From contig PMBV01000166.1 in NCBI GenBank assembly GCA_003153055.1, positions 15,329-28,157 on the forward strand: DNA of 12,829 nucleotides. The letters run 5' to 3'. The stretch comes from Myxococcales bacterium. GTDB lineage: Bacteria; Myxococcota; Myxococcia; Myxococcales; Myxococcaceae. Of this stretch, positions 1 through 7,213 are shown in pieces. Under the pieces are notes generated by a model. That model was not told the DNA's origin. It searched no databases and worked only from the letters and a program-made list of their open reading frames with translations. The position numbers and the translations under genes were made by a program. Numbering within the stretch: position 1 is the first letter of the stretch; each line of letters begins with the position of its first letter.

Positions 1-903
1 CTCGGAGACGAAGCTCTGCAACTTCAACATGCGGTCGTCACTCTGATGGACGTACTGGCTGACCTCATCGACCACGACGAAGAGGGTCGCTCCAGGGGCG
101 TGCCGCTCGAGCATCGACTGGATATTGCGAACCGTCTCGGTGACGCCGAGCCCCTCGCTGAATGACGTCCCAGCCCGGCTCAGAAGCCACGACATGGAGT
201 CGCGGTACTTGGTGGGCTCCAGCACCGCCATGACCTCGGAGAAGTGCTCGTCGCACCGCTCCTGCTGACGGAAGGTCTCCCAGGCGCCCTTGAGCGCGTG
301 CCTCGCGGCATCGAGGAAGTGGTCCCATTGACCGTCGATCTCGAGGCGGAGCTCGGCGTCTGCGACCAGCGGGTTCTTCGCGTAACCGAGCCGCCGCTGA
401 ATCAGCCGCCGCACCGCCGAGTGGATGTGTTCCCCGTCGTGCGCTTCGCCCCCGATGTCGAAGACGACTGCGATGGACTTCACCTTGGCCTGGAGCGCTG
501 CCCAGGCGTCGTGAAGCTCCTTCTTCCGTGGCGAGTCGTCTCGCCCAAGGAGCGCGTCAGCCAACGGTCGACCGTCGGGCAACGTGTTCCCGTTGAGGGC
601 CAAACCGAGCAGCTTGGCGAACGACGACTTGCCTGAGCCGTAGAAGCCAGAAATCCACGAGGCCGGGAGCTCAGGGCCGCCAGGCTTGTTCAGCTCGCGG
701 ACGATGGCCTCGAGCAACCGCACGTATTGCTCATGGATGCCCAGGGGCACGCGGCGCTGACGTGGGTCCCCCTCGGGGTAACCGCCGGTGACGATGTACT
801 CGCTGACTTCGTCGGCCAGCTTCGCCCCCGTCTGCTCATGAAAATAGACGACCGGCGGAATGTTCCGCGTCACGTCACGGTCGAAGACCTCTCCCATCCT
901 CAT
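1..903 (-). CDS. brxC: BREX P-loop NTPase BrxC, N-terminal 301 residues (runs off left edge)
   Basis: This is the start of the large BREX ATPase, the family also called PglY-like in the Pgl system. BrxC is essential for BREX exclusion of phage DNA replication and probably works as a multimeric ATPase with the methylase and PglZ. The frame is open from ATG 903 to base 1 and has no end here. The family is usually over 1,000 residues, so only about a quarter is present. The N-terminus has the family-like pattern of FDRD at 7-10, then PPVVYF at 16-21, then GIHEQYVRLLEAI from 55. A clear Walker A, GFYGSGKS, lies at 86-93, and a Walker B-like LFVVVDE at 274-280. A purine-rich GAGGGGGG ribosome site precedes ATG 903; a second ATG at 897 is also possible. 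It starts 11 bases after the brxB stop, as in an operon. The family call rests on recalled motif patterns; a profile search would settle it. Confidence 0.92.
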   Translation of the reverse strand, partial: MRMGEVFDRDVTRNIPPVVYFHEQTGAKLADEVSEYIVTGGYPEGDPRQRRVPLGIHEQYVRLLEAIVRELNKPGGPELPASWISGFYGSGKSSFAKLLGLALNGNTLPDGRPLADALLGRDDSPRKKELHDAWAALQAKVKSIAVVFDIGGEAHDGEHIHSAVRRLIQRRLGYAKNPLVADAELRLEIDGQWDHFLDAARHALKGAWETFRQQERCDEHFSEVMAVLEPTKYRDSMSWLLSRAGTSFSEGLGVTETVRNIQSMLERHAPGATLFVVVDEVSQYVHQSDDRMLKLQSFVSE

Positions 904-914
904 CACAACCCCCC

Positions 915-1550
915 TCAGGCGTAGATGCGCGGTCGGTAGTCCCTGTCGGGAACCAACTGCTGCATGAATGACAGGCCGTCGTTCTGCTCCCCCGGGTAGA
1001 GGAGAACGACGGGCGTGTTCAGCGTGCGGTCGCCGAGCTGCTTGAGCAGCGCTGACGAGCGAAAGAACGGGTACAGAGCGCCCGCTCGCCCGAGCAGCAC
1101 CAGCGTGCGGTTCTCGGCGTCGGGGTGGGCGGCACGAAACGCAGCGATGCGATCGGCCACGTCTTTCGCCAACCCCTCGGGGCCATCGATGTACTCGGCG
1201 AGCTTCTGCTGGAGGTCCTTCAGGGCCCGCTCTGGGGACATCGCGAAGAGTCGCTTCTCGAAGTCGATCAGCCTCTGCAGCCCCTCAGCACCGAGCTTCG
1301 CCGACATGCGCTCGAACACCAGCTCATGCAGCGCCAGGGAGAGCACGGTCCAGCCCTCAGCCTCGAGGTGGTGCACCATCTGGCGCACCCGCTGACGCAG
1401 CCGATACTCCTCGCGCGGCAGGTACAGGAGGATGGCGAAGTTGTGGTTCCGCATCGTGCTGATGCTTGGGCCACCCGGCTTCAGGAGGTCGCCTTCGAGC
1501 GCCAGCACGGCCGCGTCGAGCCCCTGGGCGCTGAACAGGTCGGCCGTCAT
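915..1550 (-). CDS. brxB: BREX protein BrxB (DUF1788)
   Basis: This encodes a 211-residue protein of the DUF1788/BrxB family, a small cytoplasmic component found in several BREX types, always beside brxA and brxC. Its biochemical activity is not established. The recognisable part is C-terminal: LVLLGRAGALYPFF at 150-163, NTPVVLLYPG at 178-187, GLSFM at 192-196 and the terminal DYRPRIYA at 204-211, which match the family's most conserved blocks. The N-terminal half is helical and includes the NFAILLYLPREEYRLRQRV stretch from 37. Length is normal for the family. The start ATG at 1550 overlaps the brxA stop as ATGA, which implies translational coupling. The stop is followed 11 bases later by brxC. 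Nothing looks truncated. Confidence 0.93.
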   Translation of the reverse strand: MTADLFSAQGLDAAVLALEGDLLKPGGPSISTMRNHNFAILLYLPREEYRLRQRVRQMVHHLEAEGWTVLSLALHELVFERMSAKLGAEGLQRLIDFEKRLFAMSPERALKDLQQKLAEYIDGPEGLAKDVADRIAAFRAAHPDAENRTLVLLGRAGALYPFFRSSALLKQLGDRTLNTPVVLLYPGEQNDGLSFMQQLVPDRDYRPRIYA

Positions 1551-2278
1551 GCCATCCCCAGTGGGCTGGTGGTGAGCTCCACCAACTCGCCCATGCGTCG
1601 GTACGTGACGTCCGGCAGCCGACGGAGACGCACATCGACGAGCTCGGGCGTGAGCCCCACCGAGCGGACGTAGGCATTGTCCTGCCAGGTGCCTTCGTGA
1701 GGCACGAGCTGGAGGAGGCGCACGAGATAGCCCAGGGCTTCATCGGACACTCGGGGAGTGAGCGCCATGCGGGGGCCGTCCTTCGACGGAGAGATGAGCC
1801 CCGCCTCGTCGGCAGCGCGGATGAGCTTGGTGGCGTACTGGTAGCGCGTGGACGGTGCCGTGGCGGAGGCGCCCACGTCCGCAATCCACCGAGCAACGGT
1901 GTCCCGGTCGAGCTGACGCCGACCGTCGTCGAGGCGCGCGGGGAGCCAGGTGCCGGTGAACTGACGGTAGAGGGGGTCGGAGAGCTGCAGGTGCCAGTGG
2001 CAGACCAGCGCGCGGGTGCCGAGCTCCGTCGGGCGCCACGTCCTGAGAATTTCCAGCGCGTCGGGGTACGCGTCGAAGCGGGCCGCGAAGTTGGAGAGCA
2101 GCAGCTTCACCCGCGCGAGGCTCTTGTTGCCGAACCAGCGCTCCGTGAAGGCGCGTTCGACGCGGGCGGTCCCCTTCAGCATTGGATCGACCGCTTCCCA
2201 GTAGGCACGCGACTCCTGCACCGCCAAGGTCAGCCGCAGAATCCGAGTGTGCACCGCCGTGGCTTCACCGTTTTCCAC
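1547..2278 (-). CDS. brxA: BREX protein BrxA (DUF1819)
   Basis: This encodes a 243-residue BrxA/DUF1819 family protein, a small BREX component. Known BrxA proteins are helical and winged-helix-like and have been reported to bind DNA. The family signature near residues 48-80, with WFGNKSLARVKLLLSNFAARF followed by PDALEILRTW, is visible. A second helical block, STRYQYATKLIRAADEAGLI, resembles a wing-containing region. I chose GTG 2278 as the start: it lies 11 bases before the brxE TGA, is preceded by a GAGGTGG ribosome site, and residues upstream of it (Pro/Ser/Trp-rich) are only brxE read in another frame. The open frame itself runs back to an ATG at 2350. The gene therefore overlaps brxE by 14 bases and ends in an ATGA overlap with brxB. 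At 243 residues it is slightly longer than the roughly 200 usual for BrxA. Confidence 0.87.
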   Translation of the reverse strand: MENGEATAVHTRILRLTLAVQESRAYWEAVDPMLKGTARVERAFTERWFGNKSLARVKLLLSNFAARFDAYPDALEILRTWRPTELGTRALVCHWHLQLSDPLYRQFTGTWLPARLDDGRRQLDRDTVARWIADVGASATAPSTRYQYATKLIRAADEAGLISPSKDGPRMALTPRVSDEALGYLVRLLQLVPHEGTWQDNAYVRSVGLTPELVDVRLRRLPDVTYRRMGELVELTTSPLGMA

Positions 2279-2861
2279 GACCCACCTCGTCGAGGATGAA
2301 TGGGACGGGATACGCGGGCACCACGGGGCCAGAGAGCAGCGCGGCGGCAAGCCGACGTGCGCGCGCAGGGAGCCCCTCGTTGGCGATCTTCTTCAGCTGG
2401 CGGCCGCCTGGGACCACCTTGAATGAGGCGTCAACGCCACCGGCGCCAAGCGTCTTCGCCAGAGCGGCGCGGTCGAAGCGCGAGCCGAGCGCCCGGAGTG
2501 GAGGGAGAACCTCGGCCGGGTTGCGCGCCTCGAGCACGTGGTGGGCGAGACGTTCGGCCAGGGCCTCGTCAGTCTCGAAGCCGAAGTGGAAGAGCGTGAG
2601 CTGTTCGTCCGCGCTCTTCGCAGGTCGGCGCAGGCGCTCGTCGGTCAGGTACGCGGCACGTCGGGCGGCATCAAGACCGGCCCAGCGGTGGGTCCGTGGC
2701 AGCAGCCGCTTCCAGAGGTCGCCACCCGCTTCCTCGTCGATGACGTCGGTCTTCCACCAGCCGAGGCGCGGAGCGTCGCCACCGGGGGTCTCGCCAGCCC
2801 AAGCGATGAGCAGTTGCATCGCGAGAATCTGATCAAGCTCTTCAGGAGAGGCGTGGGCCAT
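2265..2861 (-). CDS. brxE: BREX-6 protein BrxE
   Basis: This encodes a 198-residue protein that I match to BrxE, the small accessory protein that defines BREX type 6 and stands first in that operon. Its molecular role is unknown. The match rests on the N-terminal pattern: LDQILAMQLLIAWAGE from 9, then PRLGWWKTDVIDEEAGGDLW from 31, then LLPRTHRW at 53-60. A TLFHFGFETDEALAERL block follows from 89. The C-terminal half is helical and basic. The start ATG 2861 is the only start codon in this frame before an upstream stop; no strong ribosome site precedes it, so translation may depend on leader context. It overlaps brxA by 14 bases. Its position as first gene, followed by brxA, brxB and brxC, independently supports type 6. 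The main alternative is an unrelated operon-leading protein. Confidence 0.83.
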   Translation of the reverse strand: MAHASPEELDQILAMQLLIAWAGETPGGDAPRLGWWKTDVIDEEAGGDLWKRLLPRTHRWAGLDAARRAAYLTDERLRRPAKSADEQLTLFHFGFETDEALAERLAHHVLEARNPAEVLPPLRALGSRFDRAALAKTLGAGGVDASFKVVPGGRQLKKIANEGLPARARRLAAALLSGPVVPAYPVPFILDEVGRGKR

Positions 2862-3028
2862 AGCCGAAACGGATGATATCCCTCACCTTGGGGAACTCAC
2901 CTGGAATGCGAGACAGTGCGTTCGCATCGACAGCTCGAGAAGCAGCATCGCCCGAGGAAACCCGCGGGACGGTAACCACCTTGACGCGCCGTAACGAGGC
3001 TCGGTGATCATTGACGCCCCCAGAAATG

Positions 3029-3063
3029 AAAACGCCCGCTGAACCTTTCGGTTAAGCGGGCGT
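3029..3063 (-). terminator. Intrinsic terminator of tRNA-fMet
   Basis: Read on the minus strand, this is a 14-bp stem (3050-3063 pairing with 3032-3045, one internal mismatch) closed by a GAAA tetraloop at 3046-3049. A TTTT run follows immediately on that strand. It begins about 10 bases beyond the tRNA 3' end, so it should end the tRNA transcript before the BREX operon. The uridine run is on the minus-strand side only, so it is not symmetric. Confidence 0.88.
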
Positions 3064-3072
3064 CGTCTTTAA

Positions 3073-3150
<78 letters not shown>

Positions 3151-3159
3151 GGTGGAGGC

Positions 3160-3189
3160 TCTCTACGTCGTATCCCCCGACTGCGTCAA
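3160..3189 (-). promoter_or_regulatory. Sigma-70 promoter of tRNA-fMet
   Basis: On the minus strand, TTGACG (3189-3184) is followed after 18 bases by TAGAGA (3165-3160). The -35 matches the consensus at five of six positions and the -10 at three of six. The element ends 13 bases before the tRNA 5' end, a suitable distance for a short leader. It lies inside the 5' region of the divergent SCO gene. Confidence 0.6.
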
Positions 3190-3277
3190 CACTTTCCGTC
3201 GTGAGGCCCTATCAATCCGTCCAGATCGCGGGGCGCCGGCCAGCGACAGACGGCCTCGATCCCACTACACCCGCGCC

Positions 3278-4378
3278 ATGAAGTCACAGCACTGGGCCAT
3301 CGTCGCCGCCACCGCGCTCATCGTCTCGCTGCTCATCGTCGGAGCCATCCGCAAGATGCGCCCCCCAGCGGGCGCCTCCGCCGAGTCCTTCACCGAGAAG
3401 ACCCACACCTTGGAGCCCCTCTTCCCCGCTCCGCCCTTCGCGTACACCGACCAGCGCGGCGCCACCGTCACCGCCCTCACGCTCAAGGGCACGCCGTACA
3501 TCGCCAACTTCATCTTCACCACCTGCCGCACCATCTGCCCGCTCCTCACCACCAAGATGGTGCAGCTCCACCGCCTGCTCCCCAACGCCTCGGTGCGCTT
3601 CGTCTCGTTCTCGGTGGACCCCTCTCACGACACCCCCGAGGTCCTCGCCGCGTACGCCAACACCTGGAACCCCGAGGAGACCCGGTGGACACTCCTCGCA
3701 ACCGACGATCGCACGCTCCCCGTCACCGCCGCCGGCTTCCACATCACCGCGATGAAGACGGGCTCGCCGACCGACCTCGACCCCATCATCCACTCCTCGG
3801 TCTTCCTCTTGGTCGACGGCGAAGGCCTCGTCCGCGGCGTCTACGACTCCGAAGACCGCGACGCCTTCAAGGCCCTCGTCACCGACGCTCGCACCCTCGC
3901 CCACGCCCCGCCGCCACCGCCCACGGCCACCCGCGACGGCGCCACGCTCTACCACCAGCTCTCCTGCGCCAACTGCCACGAGCGCCCCACCCTCGGCCCG
4001 CCTCTCGGAGGCATCCTCGACACGCGCCGCACCCTCGAGGCCGCCACCCTCGTCACCGCTGACCGCGAGTACCTGAAGGAATCGATCCTCGTGCCCGACG
4101 CCAAGCGGGTGGCTGGCTTCCCGCTGCACATGCCGATGTACGACGGGCTGCTCTCTACCCAAGAGCTCGACTCGCTCGTCGACTACATCATCGCCATGCC
4201 GAGAGACCCGGGAGGCTCACCCACGGCCTCCGTCGCGGTCGACCCCGTGTGCCACATGAAGGTGCGCGTCACCGACGACGCCCTCCACGCCGACTTCGAC
4301 GGGGGTACGTACTACTTCTGCTCCGAGTCGTGCCGCGAGCGCTTCACCACCACGCCCGCGGCCTTCACCAGGGACTGA
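3278..4378 (+). CDS. SCO1/SenC - cytochrome c - YHS fusion protein
   Basis: This encodes a 366-residue exported three-domain protein. Residues 8-23 form an N-terminal membrane anchor. Residues 48-205 are a SCO1/SenC thioredoxin-like domain with the copper-binding CRTIC at 83-87 and partner His172 in IHSSVFLL. SCO proteins deliver copper to the CuA site of cytochrome c oxidase or act as thiol reductases. A Pro-rich linker (210-216) leads to a cytochrome c domain with haem motif CANCH at 230-234 and axial Met candidates 285 and 287 in LHMPMYDG; it resembles the c-domain found on some CoxB proteins. Residues 320-364 form a YHS metal-binding domain (DPVCHM at 322-327, then YYFCSESC at 345-352). 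I start at ATG 3278 because the frame upstream runs into the tRNA; no clear ribosome site is visible. No oxidase genes are nearby. It converges on the S1 gene with 10 bases between stops and no hairpin. Confidence 0.92.
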   Translation: MKSQHWAIVAATALIVSLLIVGAIRKMRPPAGASAESFTEKTHTLEPLFPAPPFAYTDQRGATVTALTLKGTPYIANFIFTTCRTICPLLTTKMVQLHRLLPNASVRFVSFSVDPSHDTPEVLAAYANTWNPEETRWTLLATDDRTLPVTAAGFHITAMKTGSPTDLDPIIHSSVFLLVDGEGLVRGVYDSEDRDAFKALVTDARTLAHAPPPPPTATRDGATLYHQLSCANCHERPTLGPPLGGILDTRRTLEAATLVTADREYLKESILVPDAKRVAGFPLHMPMYDGLLSTQELDSLVDYIIAMPRDPGGSPTASVAVDPVCHMKVRVTDDALHADFDGGTYYFCSESCRERFTTTPAAFTRD

Positions 4379-4388
4379 AGCGAAGCCA

Positions 4389-6242
4389 CTACACCTTCAG
4401 CTTCAGCCCCTTCAGCTTGTCGGCCAGGGAGTTGAACCCTCCCGCGCTCGACACCTTCTTCGACTGCTCGCCCTTCCAGGCCTCGAGGTCCGCCCGCTCC
4501 TCGGTGCGCTGGGCCGAGGTGACCGACAGCTTCAGCTTCTCGCCGTTGATCTCGATGACCTCGGCCTTGAGCTCCTTGCCCATGCCGAAGACCCGCTTGA
4601 GATCGGTGCCGCGCTCGGTGCCGGTCTCCGACGCGGGGATCATCCCCACGTTGCCTTCCCACTCGATGAACACCCCGAACGGCTCGACCCGGTTCACCTT
4701 GCCGACGACGATCTGCCCACGACGGGGCCGCGCCGACCGCTTCTCTGGGCGCCGCTCCTCACCGTGGTGCTCCTCCGCCGGAGCCGACGACGTCGACACG
4801 CCTTCGCCCACCGGCGCGCCGTCTTTCACCAGGCGCAGCCCGATGCGCTTCTCCATCGGGTCGATCTTCTCGACCTTCACCTCGACCTCGTCACCCACCT
4901 TCAGCACGTCACGGGGGTGCGCGATGCGCCGGGTGCTCATGGCCGAGATGTGAATAAGCCCGTCGACCCCTGCCATCAGCTCCACGAAGGCGCCGAACGG
5001 CTGCAGCCGCACGACCTTCCCCTTCAGCACGTCGCCATCTTTGATGGTCTCGATGGCCTCGGAGAACGGGTCCTTCATCAGCTTTCGCATCGACAGCGTG
5101 ATGCGATCTTTCCGGTGCGCCTTGTCTGGCGAGTGCGGCTCGGCCTCCTCGAGGCGAATGATCTCGACCTCGACCTCGTCGCCCACCTTCAGCAGCTCGC
5201 TGGGGTGGCCGATTCGCACGTGCGACATCTCGGAGACGGGAATGAGCCCCTCGAGCCCGCCGAGGTCGATGAACGCGCCGAAGGCCTGCACGTTCACCAC
5301 GCGCCCCTTCAGCACCTTCCCCACCTCGAGGGTCTTCTTGAGCTCCACCGCCTTCGCCTTGTGCTCCTCCTCGAGGAGCGCCCGGCGCGACAGCACCACG
5401 TTGCGCTCCTTCACCTCGGTCACCCGGAAGGTGAGGCGCTGCCCGACGAACTCCTCGAGCTTCACCTGGCGAACGTCGACCTGGCTCGACGGGCAGAAGG
5501 CTCGCGCCTCTCCGACCGAGACCTCGAGGCCGCCCTTGTTCACCTTGGTCACCACGCCTTCGACCGGCAACCCGGAGTGACGGGCCTCGGCCAGCATCGT
5601 CAGCGACGCGGCGTCTCTCGACAGCTTCCGCGACAGGACGATGCCCTTGGCACCGGTCTCCACCACGTAGGCCTCGACCTCTTCGCCGACGCCCAGCCTG
5701 AGAATGCCTTCTTCGTCCTTCAGCTCATCGAGCTCGAGCATCGCCTCGTGCTTGCCGATGGTGAGGAACGCCGTCTCGGCGCCGAGCTGGAAGATCTTCC
5801 CCTTCACCTTCTCGCCCACCCGCGGCATCGCCTTGCGCAGGGGCACGCCGCCGTCCTTGGCGTGCTTCTCGAACATCTCGGCGAAGCTCTCCGCCTCGTG
5901 CACGTGGTCTGACACCGAGGGCCCAACCGGGACCACTGGCTTGACCTGCACCGGCTCGACGGAGGCGTCTCCCTCGGCTGGCTTCGCCTCGGCTGGCTTC
6001 GCCTCGGCTGCCTTCACCTCAACGGGCTTCACCTCGACGGGCTTCACCTCGGCAGGCTTGGGCTCGAGGCCGCGTGTCTCGACCACGCCACCCGCGCGCT
6101 TCACCACCACCATGGGGCCCTTCTTGTCTTCGCGTGGAGGGCGCTCCTTGCGCTCTGGGCGCTCCTCACCTCCGCCTCGACCAGCGGGAATTCCCGTCAT
6201 CGCATCACCGAACGTGGCCTTGGGCTTCTTCTGCTCGCTCAC
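4389..6242 (-). CDS. S1 RNA-binding protein with five S1 domains
   Basis: This encodes a 617-residue cytoplasmic RNA-binding protein related to ribosomal protein S1. Five S1 (OB-fold) domains lie at about 142-206, 226-288, 308-387, 403-473 and 509-578. Domains 3-5 are the most typical, each with an FGAF or FGVF core; domain 3 is closest to classical S1 (FGAFIDLGGLEGLIPVSEMS). The first 140 residues are not an S1 domain but a charged, low-complexity leader with PAEVK-type pentapeptide repeats at 63-92. The C-terminal tail is basic. The start is GTG 6242, preceded by AAGGAAG at a usable distance. S1 proteins recruit mRNA to the 30S subunit or protect RNA. Because the N-terminal two domains that dock classical S1 on the ribosome are not clearly present, it may be a paralogue rather than rpsA itself. 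That is an inference. Confidence 0.9.
   Translation of the reverse strand: MSEQKKPKATFGDAMTGIPAGRGGGEERPERKERPPREDKKGPMVVVKRAGGVVETRGLEPKPAEVKPVEVKPVEVKAAEAKPAEAKPAEGDASVEPVQVKPVVPVGPSVSDHVHEAESFAEMFEKHAKDGGVPLRKAMPRVGEKVKGKIFQLGAETAFLTIGKHEAMLELDELKDEEGILRLGVGEEVEAYVVETGAKGIVLSRKLSRDAASLTMLAEARHSGLPVEGVVTKVNKGGLEVSVGEARAFCPSSQVDVRQVKLEEFVGQRLTFRVTEVKERNVVLSRRALLEEEHKAKAVELKKTLEVGKVLKGRVVNVQAFGAFIDLGGLEGLIPVSEMSHVRIGHPSELLKVGDEVEVEIIRLEEAEPHSPDKAHRKDRITLSMRKLMKDPFSEAIETIKDGDVLKGKVVRLQPFGAFVELMAGVDGLIHISAMSTRRIAHPRDVLKVGDEVEVKVEKIDPMEKRIGLRLVKDGAPVGEGVSTSSAPAEEHHGEERRPEKRSARPRRGQIVVGKVNRVEPFGVFIEWEGNVGMIPASETGTERGTDLKRVFGMGKELKAEVIEINGEKLKLSVTSAQRTEERADLEAWKGEQSKKVSSAGGFNSLADKLKGLKLKV
5967..6056 (-). 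repeat. Six tandem 15-bp coding repeats (PAEVK-like)
   Basis: Six in-frame 15-bp units inside the S1 gene encode PAEVK, PVEVK, PVEVK, AAEAK, PAEAK and PAEGD. On the plus strand the unit reads approximately GGCTTCRCCTCGRCN. The copies are nearly identical in DNA, not just in protein, which implies recent expansion and likely variation in copy number between strains. Confidence 0.85.
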
Positions 6243-6380
6243 GGGCTTGTGCTTCCTTGCTTTTTGAGATTTTCGCTCACTGCGGCCCTCTATCTACCGC
6301 CGCGAACCGGGCCTCCTAGCAGGGGTTCGACATCGAGGCAAAGGGTCGCGGCTCTTCAACAGAAACCTTGTACTGCGCAC

Positions 6381-6404
6381 TTGACCTTTGCCGCGCGTTG
6401 TCAA
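6381..6404. promoter_or_regulatory. Possible overlapping -35 elements in the S1/5-alpha-reductase divergent region
   Basis: The 202-base gap between the divergent S1 and 5-alpha-reductase genes holds TTGACC on the plus strand at 6381-6386 and TTGACA on the minus strand at 6404-6399. They form an inverted repeat, TTGAC-n-GTCAA. Neither has a good -10 at 17 bases; the plus-strand candidate is only TCTACC. A separate minus-strand TAGATA at 6296-6291 could serve as a -10 for the S1 gene. I see nothing else clear in this gap. Confidence 0.25.
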
Positions 6405-6444
6405 TCTACCTTCCCAGCGCCGCTGGGCCTGGTAGGGGTACCGC

Positions 6445-7203
6445 GTGACTGAGCGACTCGTCCATACCTCCCTCACCCACGGCGTCCTCGCAGTCAGCGC
6501 GGTGGTGTTCCTCTCGCTCTTCTTCATCAACGCGCCCTACGGCCGGCACACGCGGCCTGGCTGGGGTGTGATGATCTCCAACCGAGTGGGTTGGGCGCTC
6601 ATGGAGAGCCCCTCGGCCATCGTCTTCGCGACGGTCTTCTTCCTCGGCCAGCACGCGCTCTCGCCCATGCCACTGGCGCTGGCGACCCTCTGGCTCACCC
6701 ACTACGTCCACCGCTCCTTCATCTACCCGTTCCGCCTCCGCGACGCGAAGAAGCCCATGCCCGTCGCCATCGCGGCGATGGCCATCATCTTCAACCACGT
6801 CAACTCGTACCTGAACGCCCGGTGGATCTCGGAGTTCGGCCAGTACCAGCTCGCCGACTTCACCCAACCGCATTTCATCATCGGGGTGCTCGGCTTCGTC
6901 GGCGGCATGGCCCTCAACATCCGCGCGGACAACATCCTCTTCGCGCTGCGCAAACCGGGCGACGAGGGGTACCAGGTGCCCACGGGCGGCCCCTACCGCT
7001 GGGTCTCGTCTCCCAATTACCTGGGAGAGCTCGTCGAGTGGGGTTCCTGGGCGCTGGCGACCTGGTCCTTGGCGGGCCTGTCATTCTTCCTCTTCACGCT
7101 CGCCAACCTGCTCCCCCGTGCCCTCGCCAACCACCAGTGGTACCGGAAGACCTTCGGCGACTACCCCAAAGAGCGCCGGGCCATCATCCCCTACCTGCTC
7201 TGA
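6445..7203 (+). CDS. Steroid 5-alpha-reductase family membrane oxidoreductase
   Basis: This encodes a 252-residue integral membrane protein homologous to eukaryotic steroid 5-alpha-reductases (SRD5A1/2), which reduce the 4,5 double bond of 3-oxo-4-ene steroids with NADPH. Length matches the human enzymes. The catalytic Glu (E54 in ALMESPS) and Tyr (Y87 in THYVHRSFIYPF) align with human SRD5A2 E57 and Y91. The NADPH-side motif NIRADNILFALRKPG (158-172) and the C-terminal block VSSPNYLGELVEWGSWALATWSL, ending in KTFGDYPKERRAIIPYLL, closely follow the family. About six to seven hydrophobic segments are visible. The start is GTG 6445, with a weak TAGGGG ribosome site. The bacterial substrate is unknown; a sterol or other isoprenoid or enone lipid is possible, since some myxobacteria make sterols. 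It converges on the anti-sigma gene with a 10-base gap. Confidence 0.9.
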   Translation: MTERLVHTSLTHGVLAVSAVVFLSLFFINAPYGRHTRPGWGVMISNRVGWALMESPSAIVFATVFFLGQHALSPMPLALATLWLTHYVHRSFIYPFRLRDAKKPMPVAIAAMAIIFNHVNSYLNARWISEFGQYQLADFTQPHFIIGVLGFVGGMALNIRADNILFALRKPGDEGYQVPTGGPYRWVSSPNYLGELVEWGSWALATWSLAGLSFFLFTLANLLPRALANHQWYRKTFGDYPKERRAIIPYLL

Positions 7204-7213
7204 ACAGCGCCGG

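Noticed and set aside
1697..2299. 200-codon plus-strand frame opposite brxA
   Set aside because: It is antisense to a recognisable BREX gene and shows no family features.
3284..4162. 292-codon minus-strand frame opposite the SCO fusion
   Set aside because: Gly/Glu/Val/Arg-rich product without domains, a mirror of the strongly GC-biased third codon positions of the real gene.
4764..5912. 382-codon plus-strand frame opposite the S1 gene
   Set aside because: His/Leu/Asp-rich shadow of the five S1 domains on the other strand.
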